This document shows positions 1 to 5,025 of a stretch of DNA of 5,025 nucleotides, in pieces; positions within the stretch are counted from its first letter, which is position 1; the number at the start of each line of letters is the position of its first letter. Position numbers and translations under genes: made by a program. Location: assembly GCA_937894465.1 (NCBI GenBank), contig CALCRE010000303.1, forward strand, positions 1 to 5,025, read 5' to 3'. Below the pieces are notes generated by a model that was not told the DNA's origin, ran no database searches, and saw only the letters and a list, made by a program, of their open reading frames with translations. This stretch comes from an uncultured Clostridia bacterium. Lineage in GTDB: Bacteria; Bacillota; Clostridia; JAAYHZ01.

Positions 1-565
1 CGTCATCATATTTCTTTTGATAATCACGACTTTGAATACGTCCCCAGACACGAATATTTTCTCCTACCTTTAGCCTTTTGGAGTAGCGGGCGTTTCTTCC
101 CCATGCGATACACGGTATGTAATCCGATTTGTTGTAAGCCCTGTTGATAGCAATCAGTATATCCGTTATTTCTCTTCCGAATGGCGTGGTTCTATAAATT
201 GGCTTTTTACAAACAAACCCGCTTAAATAGATTTGATTCGGATTTTTAATTTCATTACAGTCGTTAATAAATTCAATCTCTCGAGCAAAAACCGTCAACA
301 ATAATTTATTCCCGTAAATATCCATGTTATTGTAGGATCTGAATTGTCCGTCTACTAATATTTGTTTCCCTATGCTTAACAGGCTTGTATCCAATAGGCG
401 GTCGGATACCGTAACAAGAATAGTATCCGAGCTGGAGCTCAACCTGGGTATACGCATGTTAAAATAATAAAAAGATTCACCATAAATCTCGTGACTAAAC
501 TTTAATTCCGAAGCAATTTCTCCTGCCAGACTGGTGATATTGTTATCTACTGTAATTTCACTCAT
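1..565 (-). CDS. SSB-family protein with two tandem OB-fold-like units (partial, C-terminus outside window)
   Basis: I translated this by hand from ATG at 565-563. The frame stays open for 188 codons to the window edge, so the stop lies outside. The start is fixed by a perfect SD (GGAGG at 575-571, five bases before ATG). The protein appears to hold two copies of an SSB-type OB fold. Unit 1 (about residues 9-100) ends in a GQFRSYN strand at 73-79 and VFAREIEF. Unit 2 (about 110-188+) has LSGFVCKKPIYRTTPFGREI, then NRAYNKSDYIPCIAWGRNAR and GRIQSRDY at 175-182, close to the bacterial SSB pattern. The expected activity is single-stranded nucleic-acid binding in the cytoplasm. It is clearly not ordinary housekeeping SSB, which has one OB fold starting near residue 1. 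Similar tandem proteins are, to my knowledge, typical of Clostridia. Whether an acidic SSB tail follows cannot be seen. It has its own promoter at 669-641. Family placement is strong; precise function is unknown. Confidence 0.88.
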   Translation of the reverse strand, partial: MSEITVDNNITSLAGEIASELKFSHEIYGESFYYFNMRIPRLSSSSDTILVTVSDRLLDTSLLSIGKQILVDGQFRSYNNMDIYGNKLLLTVFAREIEFINDCNEIKNPNQIYLSGFVCKKPIYRTTPFGREITDILIAINRAYNKSDYIPCIAWGRNARYSKRLKVGENIRVWGRIQSRDYQKKYDD

Positions 566-577
566 CTTTTCCTCCTT

Positions 578-609
578 AGAATCATCTTGTATGGTCTACA
601 AGGGATTCT
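578..609 (-). promoter_or_regulatory. Two-part hairpin in the mRNA leader, abutting the Shine-Dalgarno of the SSB-like gene
   Basis: Read on the minus strand, AGAATC (609-604) pairs with GATTCT (583-578). Inside it CTTGTA (602-597) pairs with TACAAG (591-586) around the loop GACCA. The two 6-bp stems are separated only by C603 on one side and AT (585-584) on the other. The hairpin ends immediately before AAGGAGG (577-571). No U-tract follows, so it is not an intrinsic terminator. It could be an RNA site that tunes translation or stability, or a DNA operator just downstream of the promoter. The pairing is read directly; any regulatory role is inferred. Confidence 0.5.
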
Positions 610-640
610 TTATCTTTGTTCAAAGAGTTCACATAATCCT

Positions 641-669
641 ATTATAAACTACTTTGAATTCTTTTGCAA
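641..669 (-). promoter_or_regulatory. Sigma-A type promoter for the SSB-like gene
   Basis: On the minus strand TTGCAA (669-664) is followed after exactly 17 bases by a consensus -10, TATAAT (646-641). Transcription would start near 634, giving a leader of about 69 nt. The leader contains a small CTTTG/CAAAG dyad (625-614) and the larger hairpin at 609-578. A second TATAAT (674-669) overlaps the -35 but has only a poor -35 partner (TGAAAT), so it is a less likely alternative. Confidence 0.72.
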
Positions 670-704
670 TTATATTACAATAATATTAGTTATTTCATTT
701 TTTG

Positions 705-723
705 GATCTGTTATTATCAGATC
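705..723. promoter_or_regulatory. Perfect 6-bp dyad, possible operator upstream of the SSB-like promoter
   Basis: GATCTG (705-710) and CAGATC (718-723) are exact inverted copies separated by the AT-only spacer TTATTAT. The dyad lies about 35 bp upstream of the -35 box at 669-664, a position where an activator or repressor could bind. Read on the minus strand the stem is followed by an A-run, so it does not look like a terminator for the upstream patatin gene. The symmetry is seen directly; protein binding is conjecture. Confidence 0.35.
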
Positions 724-756
724 ATTCCATTTAAAAGTTGTTTTTATTGTATAAGC

Positions 757-783
757 AGTAACTATTATTTCCGTATAGTTACT
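757..783. promoter_or_regulatory. Perfect 9-bp dyad built from two AGTWACT palindromes, possible operator
   Basis: AGTAACTAT (757-765) and ATAGTTACT (775-783) are exact inverted copies with a 9-base spacer. AGTWACT is itself palindromic, so the same bases also form a direct repeat (AGTAACTATTATT at 757-769 and AGTTACTATTATT at 777-789, one mismatch) with a 20-bp period, about two helical turns. It begins 43 bp after the patatin stop. It could fold in the 3' end of that transcript, but no U-tract follows on the minus strand, which argues against a classical terminator. A dimeric regulator site is an alternative; no regulator gene is present here. Confidence 0.4.
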
Positions 784-825
784 ATTATTGTATCATATTC
801 CGACTGAACAATTAAATGAAAAAGG

Positions 826-2160
826 TTAACAATTTGTAAACTTTTTTAAATATAAATCATCACCAAATCGTTGCTTTAATCGACTTGACAACATATATAT
901 GAACAAATTGGCAATACATAGATCCGGATACCCTACAGAACGCAGCTTTTGCGTGCTGATATCCATCTTATGAATCAGCTTTGATGTCATGGAATCCGGT
1001 TCTTCTTTCACCTCATGAGCATTCTCTTTCCTATTCCATAAAAGTCCTGAAATTTCTTTTATGGGATTTGTATCCTCCTGATCGTCAACTATTTTTTTAC
1101 TCGCCATTAAAATGGCTTGGGCGAGACTTTCCAAAGTATATATTTTCCAGCGGTCTACTTTTAAAACTTCAGCAGTAATTTCCATAGAGGCAATAAAGCC
1201 GGACATATCGGTCAAATTCATGTCACAATAGGTTTTCAAACGTCGTAGCATTCGGTAGGTAATGAATCCGTCCGGATTTCCCTGTCGGTTTACGAGCTCT
1301 GCATCCGTCATCCAGTTGTGATATTCCTCCTGATCAGGAATCTTAAACAAATCAACAAACTGATCGTCTTGGTAGTTCAAATAATATTTTATACCCTTTA
1401 CCTTTCCGAAGGCTTTCATTGCATCCAGATAACCTGCTTTCATATTTACAGGGACCAACTCTTTTTCAAACTGTAAGATACCGCCTGAGTCGTGGGTGCT
1501 TTTGATAGTGATAATGTTCAGATCTGTAGTGTCTACCTTTTTCACACGACCGATAGCCGAAAGATCCACTACGATAAGATCCTTGTACCCTTTGTCTGCC
1601 AGCACCGACACAGGAACATTGTCGTATACGCCTCCATCTACATAGTGTTTGTCATCAAATACATGATCTTGGAAAAGAGGAACTGCCGCACTGGCCATAA
1701 TATAGTCAGCCAATTTTCCCTCGGGAATGTCGTCAATATATTTTATAACCGGCTTCATATCCGTTAATGAAAAAGTGACCAGTCCGTAGTAAATGTCCGA
1801 TTCTCGAATTCTTTTTTCATTGAGATACTCAGTCAACATCGTTTTTAATGCGTGAGTATCCAATCCTCTATTTTTTATTAATGTTTTGACATAATCGATC
1901 TTTTCTTGAAAGGACATTTTAGCCCTTTCCTCTGAATCGAAAAGTGTAAAATTAAATATGGCATTATAATCAATGCTCTCCCATACACGCTTCGCCAATT
2001 CATAATCACCTTGAACAAAGACGGCACCGTTAATTGCGCCTACAGAAGTTCCCGCCACAGCGGAGATCTTAATATTCAACTCCTGCAAAGCCTTCCAAAC
2101 ACCCAATTGATATGATCCTTTTGCGCCTCCCCCGGCCAAAATCAATCCGTACTCGGTCAT
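826..2160 (-). CDS. Patatin-like phospholipase family protein with long C-terminal extension
   Basis: This 444-residue protein carries the complete patatin catalytic set. The glycine-rich oxyanion loop is at 10-15 (GGGAKG), the nucleophile elbow GTSVG at 37-41 has Ser39, and the DGG box at 175-177 has Asp175, giving the Ser-Asp dyad. The family hydrolyses acyl esters of phospholipids or other lipids. No signal peptide or membrane segment is visible, so it is probably cytoplasmic or peripheral. The catalytic region fills roughly residues 4-280. The remaining 160 residues are charged and mostly helical-looking, match nothing I recognise, and contain a lysine/glutamate-rich stretch near 355-390. 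The SD AGGTGAT (2170-2164) lies just before ATG at 2160. The 52-bp gap from the FAD reductase has no convincing promoter, so co-transcription is likely. The fold and active site are confident; substrate and regulation are not known. Confidence 0.92.
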   Translation of the reverse strand: MTEYGLILAGGGAKGSYQLGVWKALQELNIKISAVAGTSVGAINGAVFVQGDYELAKRVWESIDYNAIFNFTLFDSEERAKMSFQEKIDYVKTLIKNRGLDTHALKTMLTEYLNEKRIRESDIYYGLVTFSLTDMKPVIKYIDDIPEGKLADYIMASAAVPLFQDHVFDDKHYVDGGVYDNVPVSVLADKGYKDLIVVDLSAIGRVKKVDTTDLNIITIKSTHDSGGILQFEKELVPVNMKAGYLDAMKAFGKVKGIKYYLNYQDDQFVDLFKIPDQEEYHNWMTDAELVNRQGNPDGFITYRMLRRLKTYCDMNLTDMSGFIASMEITAEVLKVDRWKIYTLESLAQAILMASKKIVDDQEDTNPIKEISGLLWNRKENAHEVKEEPDSMTSKLIHKMDISTQKLRSVGYPDLCIANLFIYMLSSRLKQRFGDDLYLKKFTNC

Positions 2161-2212
2161 GTCATCACCTATATAATTTCATGATATATTTTTTATTTAC
2201 TTATGTTTTGTT

Positions 2213-3283
2213 TTAAGCCTTTATCTTGATAGCCATCACATTGGATTTCATAGCCACATTACGTATCCAAGGAGTGTAATACACCTTGCTCTTCAATACT
2301 TTACCGATAATATTTCTTTTCAAGCCTCCGAGGCTTTTCTCGTAGAGCTTCAAGTAATGCTCCCGATCCGTCATAATCGCCTGATGCAAATTATAGGACG
2401 TTTTCATGGCATAGCTGATTCCTTCGGCTGAGCTTGTGCTGATAAACCCTCCGGCTTCCCCGATCAAGGGAATATCCCCCGCCGTGCCGCAAGGCAACGC
2501 TCCTATACCGGGACGGGCAATCAATGTACTTCGTTCATTTAATTTCCTCCCGGGCTTTATTCCCGATTCAGTCACACGATTTACAAAAGTATCAAAAGAA
2601 TCATTTTGATACCGCTCCTTTGAAGCCGCAAACCCAATCACCATTTTATCACCCTTCGGAATCATCCATCCGTAAAAGTCTGTCAATCGTCTGTCAAAAA
2701 AGGAATAGTACATAAAATGTCGATGGTCCGATTCAAAAGCACCTTGTACGGAAATATATTTTGGTACACGATCTTTTTCCGAATTGCTCAGTCGAGCGGT
2801 TCTAGACATTGCCCCGTCCGCTCCCACCAAAATTTTGCACAAGAACTCTTCTTCCTTATCGTTACGTCGGACCGTTACTTTGTAATGATCTTTTTGTTTT
2901 ACATATGATTGGAAAAGTGTGTTTTCCCACAGCTCCACCCGGTGGGAAGACAAGGAATAAAGCCACTGATCCAGTTTCGCCCGATCCACGTTGATATAAA
3001 AACGCTGATAAATCGCATGAACACCTGTCATCAAGTCAATTGCATCCACGGCGAAAATTTGAGGATCCACCAATACATGCACCGGTATGCTTAATCCCTG
3101 GGCTGCAAATTCTTTCTGAGCGTCCGGTGCCAGCAATCCTCCGCATAATTTTCCTTGTTCAATCATATTTTTTTGGACTGAAACTGTTCTTTTATCAATC
3201 AGCAAGACTTTCATTTTGTCTTGCAGCAATCTGGCCAGATTCAATCCGGCGATTCCGCACCCTACGATACATATGTCGAACAT
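2213..3283 (-). CDS. FAD-dependent oxidoreductase, geranylgeranyl reductase/CbrA-like family
   Basis: This 356-residue protein has an N-terminal Rossmann dinucleotide-binding loop, VGCGIAG (7-13), with Asp30 ending the second strand. A CGG motif at 47-49 is typical of geranylgeranyl-reductase-type flavoproteins. A second FAD contact, GADGAMSR (154-161), follows, then the family's substrate-side YxWxxPK signature (YGWMIPK, 204-210) and the FAD-ribityl motif at 275-279. There the usual GDAAG reads GEAGG, with Glu276 in place of Asp, followed by STSSAEGISYAM. Family members reduce isolated double bases of prenyl groups, that is C=C bonds in prenyl lipids; CbrA of E. coli is a related protein. 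The substrate here is unknown. No membrane segment is obvious. The start ATG at 3283 has an AAAGGA SD about 10 bases upstream. It follows the DUF218 gene by 21 bp with no terminator, so the two are almost certainly co-transcribed, and the patatin gene follows. Confidence 0.85.
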   Translation of the reverse strand: MFDICIVGCGIAGLNLARLLQDKMKVLLIDKRTVSVQKNMIEQGKLCGGLLAPDAQKEFAAQGLSIPVHVLVDPQIFAVDAIDLMTGVHAIYQRFYINVDRAKLDQWLYSLSSHRVELWENTLFQSYVKQKDHYKVTVRRNDKEEEFLCKILVGADGAMSRTARLSNSEKDRVPKYISVQGAFESDHRHFMYYSFFDRRLTDFYGWMIPKGDKMVIGFAASKERYQNDSFDTFVNRVTESGIKPGRKLNERSTLIARPGIGALPCGTAGDIPLIGEAGGFISTSSAEGISYAMKTSYNLHQAIMTDREHYLKLYEKSLGGLKRNIIGKVLKSKVYYTPWIRNVAMKSNVMAIKIKA

Positions 3284-3304
3284 GGTTTTTCCGTCCTTTA
3301 AACA

Positions 3305-4135
3305 CTATTTCCCCATCCAAATATCCACAACAATGCTTTTTACTACAGCTAAAAATTCTCTTAAGTAACTGTTTGGTCGTATAAACCAAGGAGTCTCCCC
3401 CGGTATGCCATATGGGTCAAATCCATAATGCCTTGCCAAAAGCTTGGAACGGAACATATGAAAATCACTGGTTGCTATGGCTACCTTCCTGCCGGAATCA
3501 CCGTAACGCTCTATAATCAACCGTCGGGAAAATTTCATGTTTTCGTTGGTGCTGGAGGATTCTGGTTCGGATAATATCCTTTCTGTCGGTACTCCTTTTG
3601 ACAAAAGGTACTCCTTCATAGCTTGGGCTTCAGGAACAGGTTCCTTAGGGCCTTGTCCTCCGGTGACCACAAAAATTGCGTCAGGATCCTGCTCGGAGTA
3701 TGCTAAAGCGGCATCCAATCGGTTTTTTAATGTCAGTGTCAAACTTCCGTCCGGAAATATTCCGCATCCTAACACCATGATATAGTCGACATTTTCCTCC
3801 GGTTTCACCTTCATTACCGCATGACGGATAATCAAGCCTTCGATTACGAAAAAAAACGTCATTCCAATAATTACCACAGCGATCACAACGATCCGAAACA
3901 CCTTGTTTTTGATGATAGATCCTTTTATTTTCAGCTTTGCCACGGCAAATAAGATCATTACAATCCCCAGCAATGCCGGTAAAAGCAAATCCATACCTAT
4001 TCCCGGCATAAAAGGGATTAAAACAAGGGTATCTAAAATCCCTAAAATCCCTATGATGATTATAATATAATAAAGTGTTGTTATATACCCTTTTGGGTTC
4101 TTACATTGTTGTCGAGTCTTAATATCTTTTACCAT
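3305..4135 (-). CDS. DUF218/YdcF-family membrane protein
   Basis: Counting from ATG at 4135, the protein has 276 residues. The first 100 residues are very hydrophobic, with about three membrane helices near 17-41, 49-67 and 80-99. A DUF218 domain follows, with VLGCG (121-125), Arg139, TGGQG (158-162), Glu169, ESSSTNEN (192-199) and SDFHMFR (223-229), the usual conserved clusters in the usual order. DUF218 proteins (YdcF, SanA, ElyC) are linked to envelope or polyprenol metabolism, but the biochemical activity is unsettled. Two starts are possible. GTG at 4141 adds two residues and has a weak GGAAAAG about 9 bases upstream. ATG at 4135 has no SD but coincides with the predicted +1 of the promoter at 4170-4142. 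I chose ATG because that promoter would leave GTG untranscribed; read-through from the upstream HAD gene could use GTG. The FAD reductase follows after 21 bp. Confidence 0.88.
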   Translation of the reverse strand: MVKDIKTRQQCKNPKGYITTLYYIIIIIGILGILDTLVLIPFMPGIGMDLLLPALLGIVMILFAVAKLKIKGSIIKNKVFRIVVIAVVIIGMTFFFVIEGLIIRHAVMKVKPEENVDYIMVLGCGIFPDGSLTLTLKNRLDAALAYSEQDPDAIFVVTGGQGPKEPVPEAQAMKEYLLSKGVPTERILSEPESSSTNENMKFSRRLIIERYGDSGRKVAIATSDFHMFRSKLLARHYGFDPYGIPGETPWFIRPNSYLREFLAVVKSIVVDIWMGK

Positions 4136-4141
4136 AAACAC

Positions 4142-4170
4142 AGTATAATCTTTTCCATTTTGTGTGTCAA
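4142..4170 (-). promoter_or_regulatory. Near-consensus sigma-A promoter directly abutting the DUF218 start
   Basis: On the minus strand a perfect -35, TTGACA (4170-4165), is followed after 17 bases by TATACT (4147-4142), five of six matches to the -10 consensus. With normal spacing the transcript would begin at or near 4135, which is the A of ATG. This is the best promoter in the window. It would drive the DUF218, FAD reductase and patatin genes separately from the HAD gene. It occupies most of the short gap after the HAD stop codon. Confidence 0.72.
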
Positions 4171-4195
4171 ACAGATCCGTGTAAAATGATGTAGA

Positions 4196-4876
4196 TCAAA
4201 CGATTTTTCGAATTCTCTGCTCATTTTTCACTGCAAGCTTGAAACCTTGATCTTCTTCAAAGTATTCATCACTTAAAGATATTATTTTTTCTTTATGCTT
4301 TCTTTCAAAATAGTCTTCCACACCTACAACATAAAAACCCAAAGACTTGGCGGTCTTAATACTGTAATAAGCATCTTCGAACAAAGCCGTTTCACCGGGA
4401 CTACTGCCGAATCTTCTTAAAACCTCAAGGAATATAGCCGGATCTTTTTTCCCCTTCGGATATTCATCCGGAGTAAGAATAAATTCAAAGTAATCACGAA
4501 TACCGGTGCGCTGTAAAGCGATTTCAACCAATCTGCCCGGCGTTGCAGAAACGACACACATAGGGATATTTTGTTCTTCAAGGAGATCTAAAAATTCTCC
4601 GGCGAAAGGCTTTAATGTTGCGTCATTTCGATAGTGCCTCTCGATTATGGCAAGCAAGTCCTCTGCACAAACATCATCTAATCGATCGGTTTTCATAACA
4701 GATTTAATATATTCAACCCCGCGTGTGCAGGTCATATAGCGAAGTGTCTCCTCAAGTTCCTCATTGATCTCGACTACCCCTTTTTCCTTCGCCAGTTCTA
4801 AAGCGGCATTTCTCCAATACTTCATGGTATCAAGTAATGTTCCGTCCATATCAAATATTGCATATTGGTAACGCAT
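4196..4876 (-). CDS. HAD-superfamily hydrolase (subfamily IA, phosphatase or phosphomutase-like)
   Basis: This 226-residue protein has all four HAD motifs. Motif I is FDMDGTLLDT with nucleophile Asp9 and acid/base Asp11. Motif II is Ser110 in VVSATPG. Motif III is the lysine of GKKDP (142-146, probably Lys143). Motif IV is FEDAYYSIKTA with Glu168-Asp169. A helical cap occupies roughly residues 15-85, as in the beta-phosphoglucomutase/phosphoglycolate phosphatase group. It is predicted to be a soluble Mg2+-dependent phosphatase or mutase acting on a small phosphorylated metabolite; the substrate cannot be read from sequence. The frame is open upstream to 5014, but that extension runs through the terminator and the tRNA-Tyr and is not coding. 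ATG at 4876 sits five bases after an AGGGGGGGT SD and begins right at the first HAD strand. An in-frame ATG at 4909 would add 11 residues but lacks an SD. No clear promoter is visible between the tRNA terminator and this start. Confidence 0.92.
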   Translation of the reverse strand: MRYQYAIFDMDGTLLDTMKYWRNAALELAKEKGVVEINEELEETLRYMTCTRGVEYIKSVMKTDRLDDVCAEDLLAIIERHYRNDATLKPFAGEFLDLLEEQNIPMCVVSATPGRLVEIALQRTGIRDYFEFILTPDEYPKGKKDPAIFLEVLRRFGSSPGETALFEDAYYSIKTAKSLGFYVVGVEDYFERKHKEKIISLSDEYFEEDQGFKLAVKNEQRIRKIV

Positions 4877-4880
4877 CGTT

Positions 4881-4889
4881 ACCCCCCCT
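4881..4889 (-). promoter_or_regulatory. G-run ribosome binding site that sets the HAD gene start
   Basis: The minus strand reads A, seven G, T at 4889-4881, followed by AACG and ATG at 4876. GGGGGGT can pair with the anti-SD CCUCCA using one G-U wobble in place of the usual A-U pair. This favours ATG at 4876 over the ATG at 4909. A homopolymer of seven G is unusual in such AT-rich intergenic DNA. Confidence 0.6.
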
Positions 4890-4933
4890 GGTTTCTTTTC
4901 TTGATTCATATCATTCAGCTGAACTATTCTATG

Positions 4934-4973
4934 ATAAAATAAAGCGCCCCATATATTCACTACGGAGCGCTTT
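4934..4973 (-). terminator. Intrinsic terminator of the tRNA-Tyr transcript
   Basis: On the minus strand AAAGCGCTCC (4973-4964) pairs with GGGGCGCTTT (4950-4941), ten base pairs including one U-G, around a 13-base AT-rich loop. The 3' arm runs into ATTTTAT (4940-4934), which with the arm's own three T gives the U-rich tail. The stem starts at the terminal A of the encoded CCA, so tRNA 3' end and terminator overlap by one base. Confidence 0.85.
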
Positions 4974-5025
4974 GGTGGAGGAAGGTGGATTCGAACCACC
5001 GAAGGCACTGCCAACAGATTTACAG
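4973..5025 (-). tRNA. tRNA-Tyr (anticodon GUA), 3' portion only
   Basis: On the minus strand the window begins at the first base of the anticodon loop, CTGTAAA (5025-5019), with anticodon GTA at 5023-5021. Then come the 3' anticodon stem TCTGT (5018-5014) and a long class II variable arm containing GGC-AGT-GCC, as expected for bacterial tRNA-Tyr. The T arm follows (GGTGG, loop TTCGAAT, CCACC, 5000-4984). The acceptor strand TTCCTCC (4983-4977), discriminator A (4976) and encoded CCA (4975-4973) complete the 3' end. The acceptor, D arm and 5' anticodon stem lie beyond the window. Other tRNA genes may sit upstream in the same transcript. Confidence 0.95.

Noticed and set aside
614..625. CTTTG/CAAAG dyad in the SSB-like leader as an independent regulatory hairpin
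   Set aside because: The stem is only 4-5 bp with a 2-4 base loop, too weak to claim separately.
981..1767. Plus-strand ORFs of 65 and 91 codons opposite the patatin gene
   Set aside because: They are shadows of the patatin frame, with unremarkable composition and no start signals.
2161..2212. Separate promoter for the patatin gene in the AT-rich 52-bp gap
   Set aside because: TATATC and TATATA resemble -10 boxes, but no acceptable -35 lies at 16-18 bp, and the closer one would put the transcript start inside the SD.
2524..3384. Several plus-strand ORFs of 60-114 codons
   Set aside because: They lie antisense to the well-supported flavoprotein and DUF218 genes, lack convincing SD sites and show no recognisable protein motifs.
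4129..4158. Nine-codon minus-strand ORF (MEKIILCLW) overlapping the DUF218 start, as a possible leader peptide
   Set aside because: It has no SD, lies inside the promoter spacer and -10 region, and has no attenuator-like structure around it.
4877..5014. In-frame N-terminal extension of the HAD protein beginning at 5014
   Set aside because: It translates tRNA-Tyr and its terminator; the peptide with VRIHLPPP is the familiar artefact of reading a tRNA 3' end. The HAD fold starts at ATG 4876 with its own SD.
1..5025. CRISPR array, insertion sequence, prophage or defence system
   Set aside because: No spaced repeats, transposase, integrase, terminal inverted repeats or known defence proteins are present. 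Patatin occurs as an effector in some anti-phage systems (CapV), but no cyclase or other partner gene is nearby.

Overview
The window reads as low-GC Firmicutes chromosome, most likely from a clostridial-type organism (class Clostridia or a relative). This is inferred from the AT-rich intergenic DNA, the near-consensus sigma-A promoter hexamers, the strong Shine-Dalgarno (SD) sites and the protein families present. The species cannot be named from sequence alone. Every supported gene lies on the minus strand, so transcription runs from high to low coordinates. Long plus-strand reading frames are shadows.

In transcription order, the window opens inside a tRNA-Tyr(GUA) gene (5025 to 4973, 5' half outside), which ends in an encoded CCA and runs straight into a 10-bp intrinsic terminator (4973-4934). 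Next is a HAD-superfamily phosphatase-like hydrolase (4876-4196), translated from an odd G-run SD. A 54-60 bp gap then holds an almost ideal promoter (TTGACA-N17-TATACT, 4170-4142). Its predicted first transcribed base falls on the A of an ATG at 4135, so the next gene may be expressed as a leaderless mRNA. That gene encodes a DUF218/YdcF-type protein with an N-terminal membrane domain (4135-3305). It is followed after 21 bp by an FAD-dependent oxidoreductase of the geranylgeranyl-reductase/CbrA type (3283-2213), and after 52 bp by a patatin-like phospholipase with a long C-terminal extension (2160-826).

A 260-bp intergenic stretch (566-825) has no gene but contains two perfect dyads (783-757 and 723-705), a good sigma-A promoter (TTGCAA-N17-TATAAT, 669-641) and a two-part leader hairpin that abuts the SD. 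These precede the final gene, a protein of the single-stranded DNA-binding (SSB) family with two OB-fold-like units in tandem (565 to beyond position 1, C-terminus outside).

The DUF218, FAD reductase and patatin genes look like one transcription unit. All three families are associated with envelopes or lipids elsewhere (DUF218 with envelope or polyprenol metabolism, GGR/CbrA with reduction of prenyl lipids, patatin with acyl-ester hydrolysis). A shared role in lipid or envelope turnover is an inference, not a demonstrated pathway. I see no CRISPR array, insertion sequence, toxin-antitoxin pair or recognised defence system. The most noteworthy signals are the putative leaderless promoter-start arrangement and the structured intergenic region before the tandem OB-fold gene.
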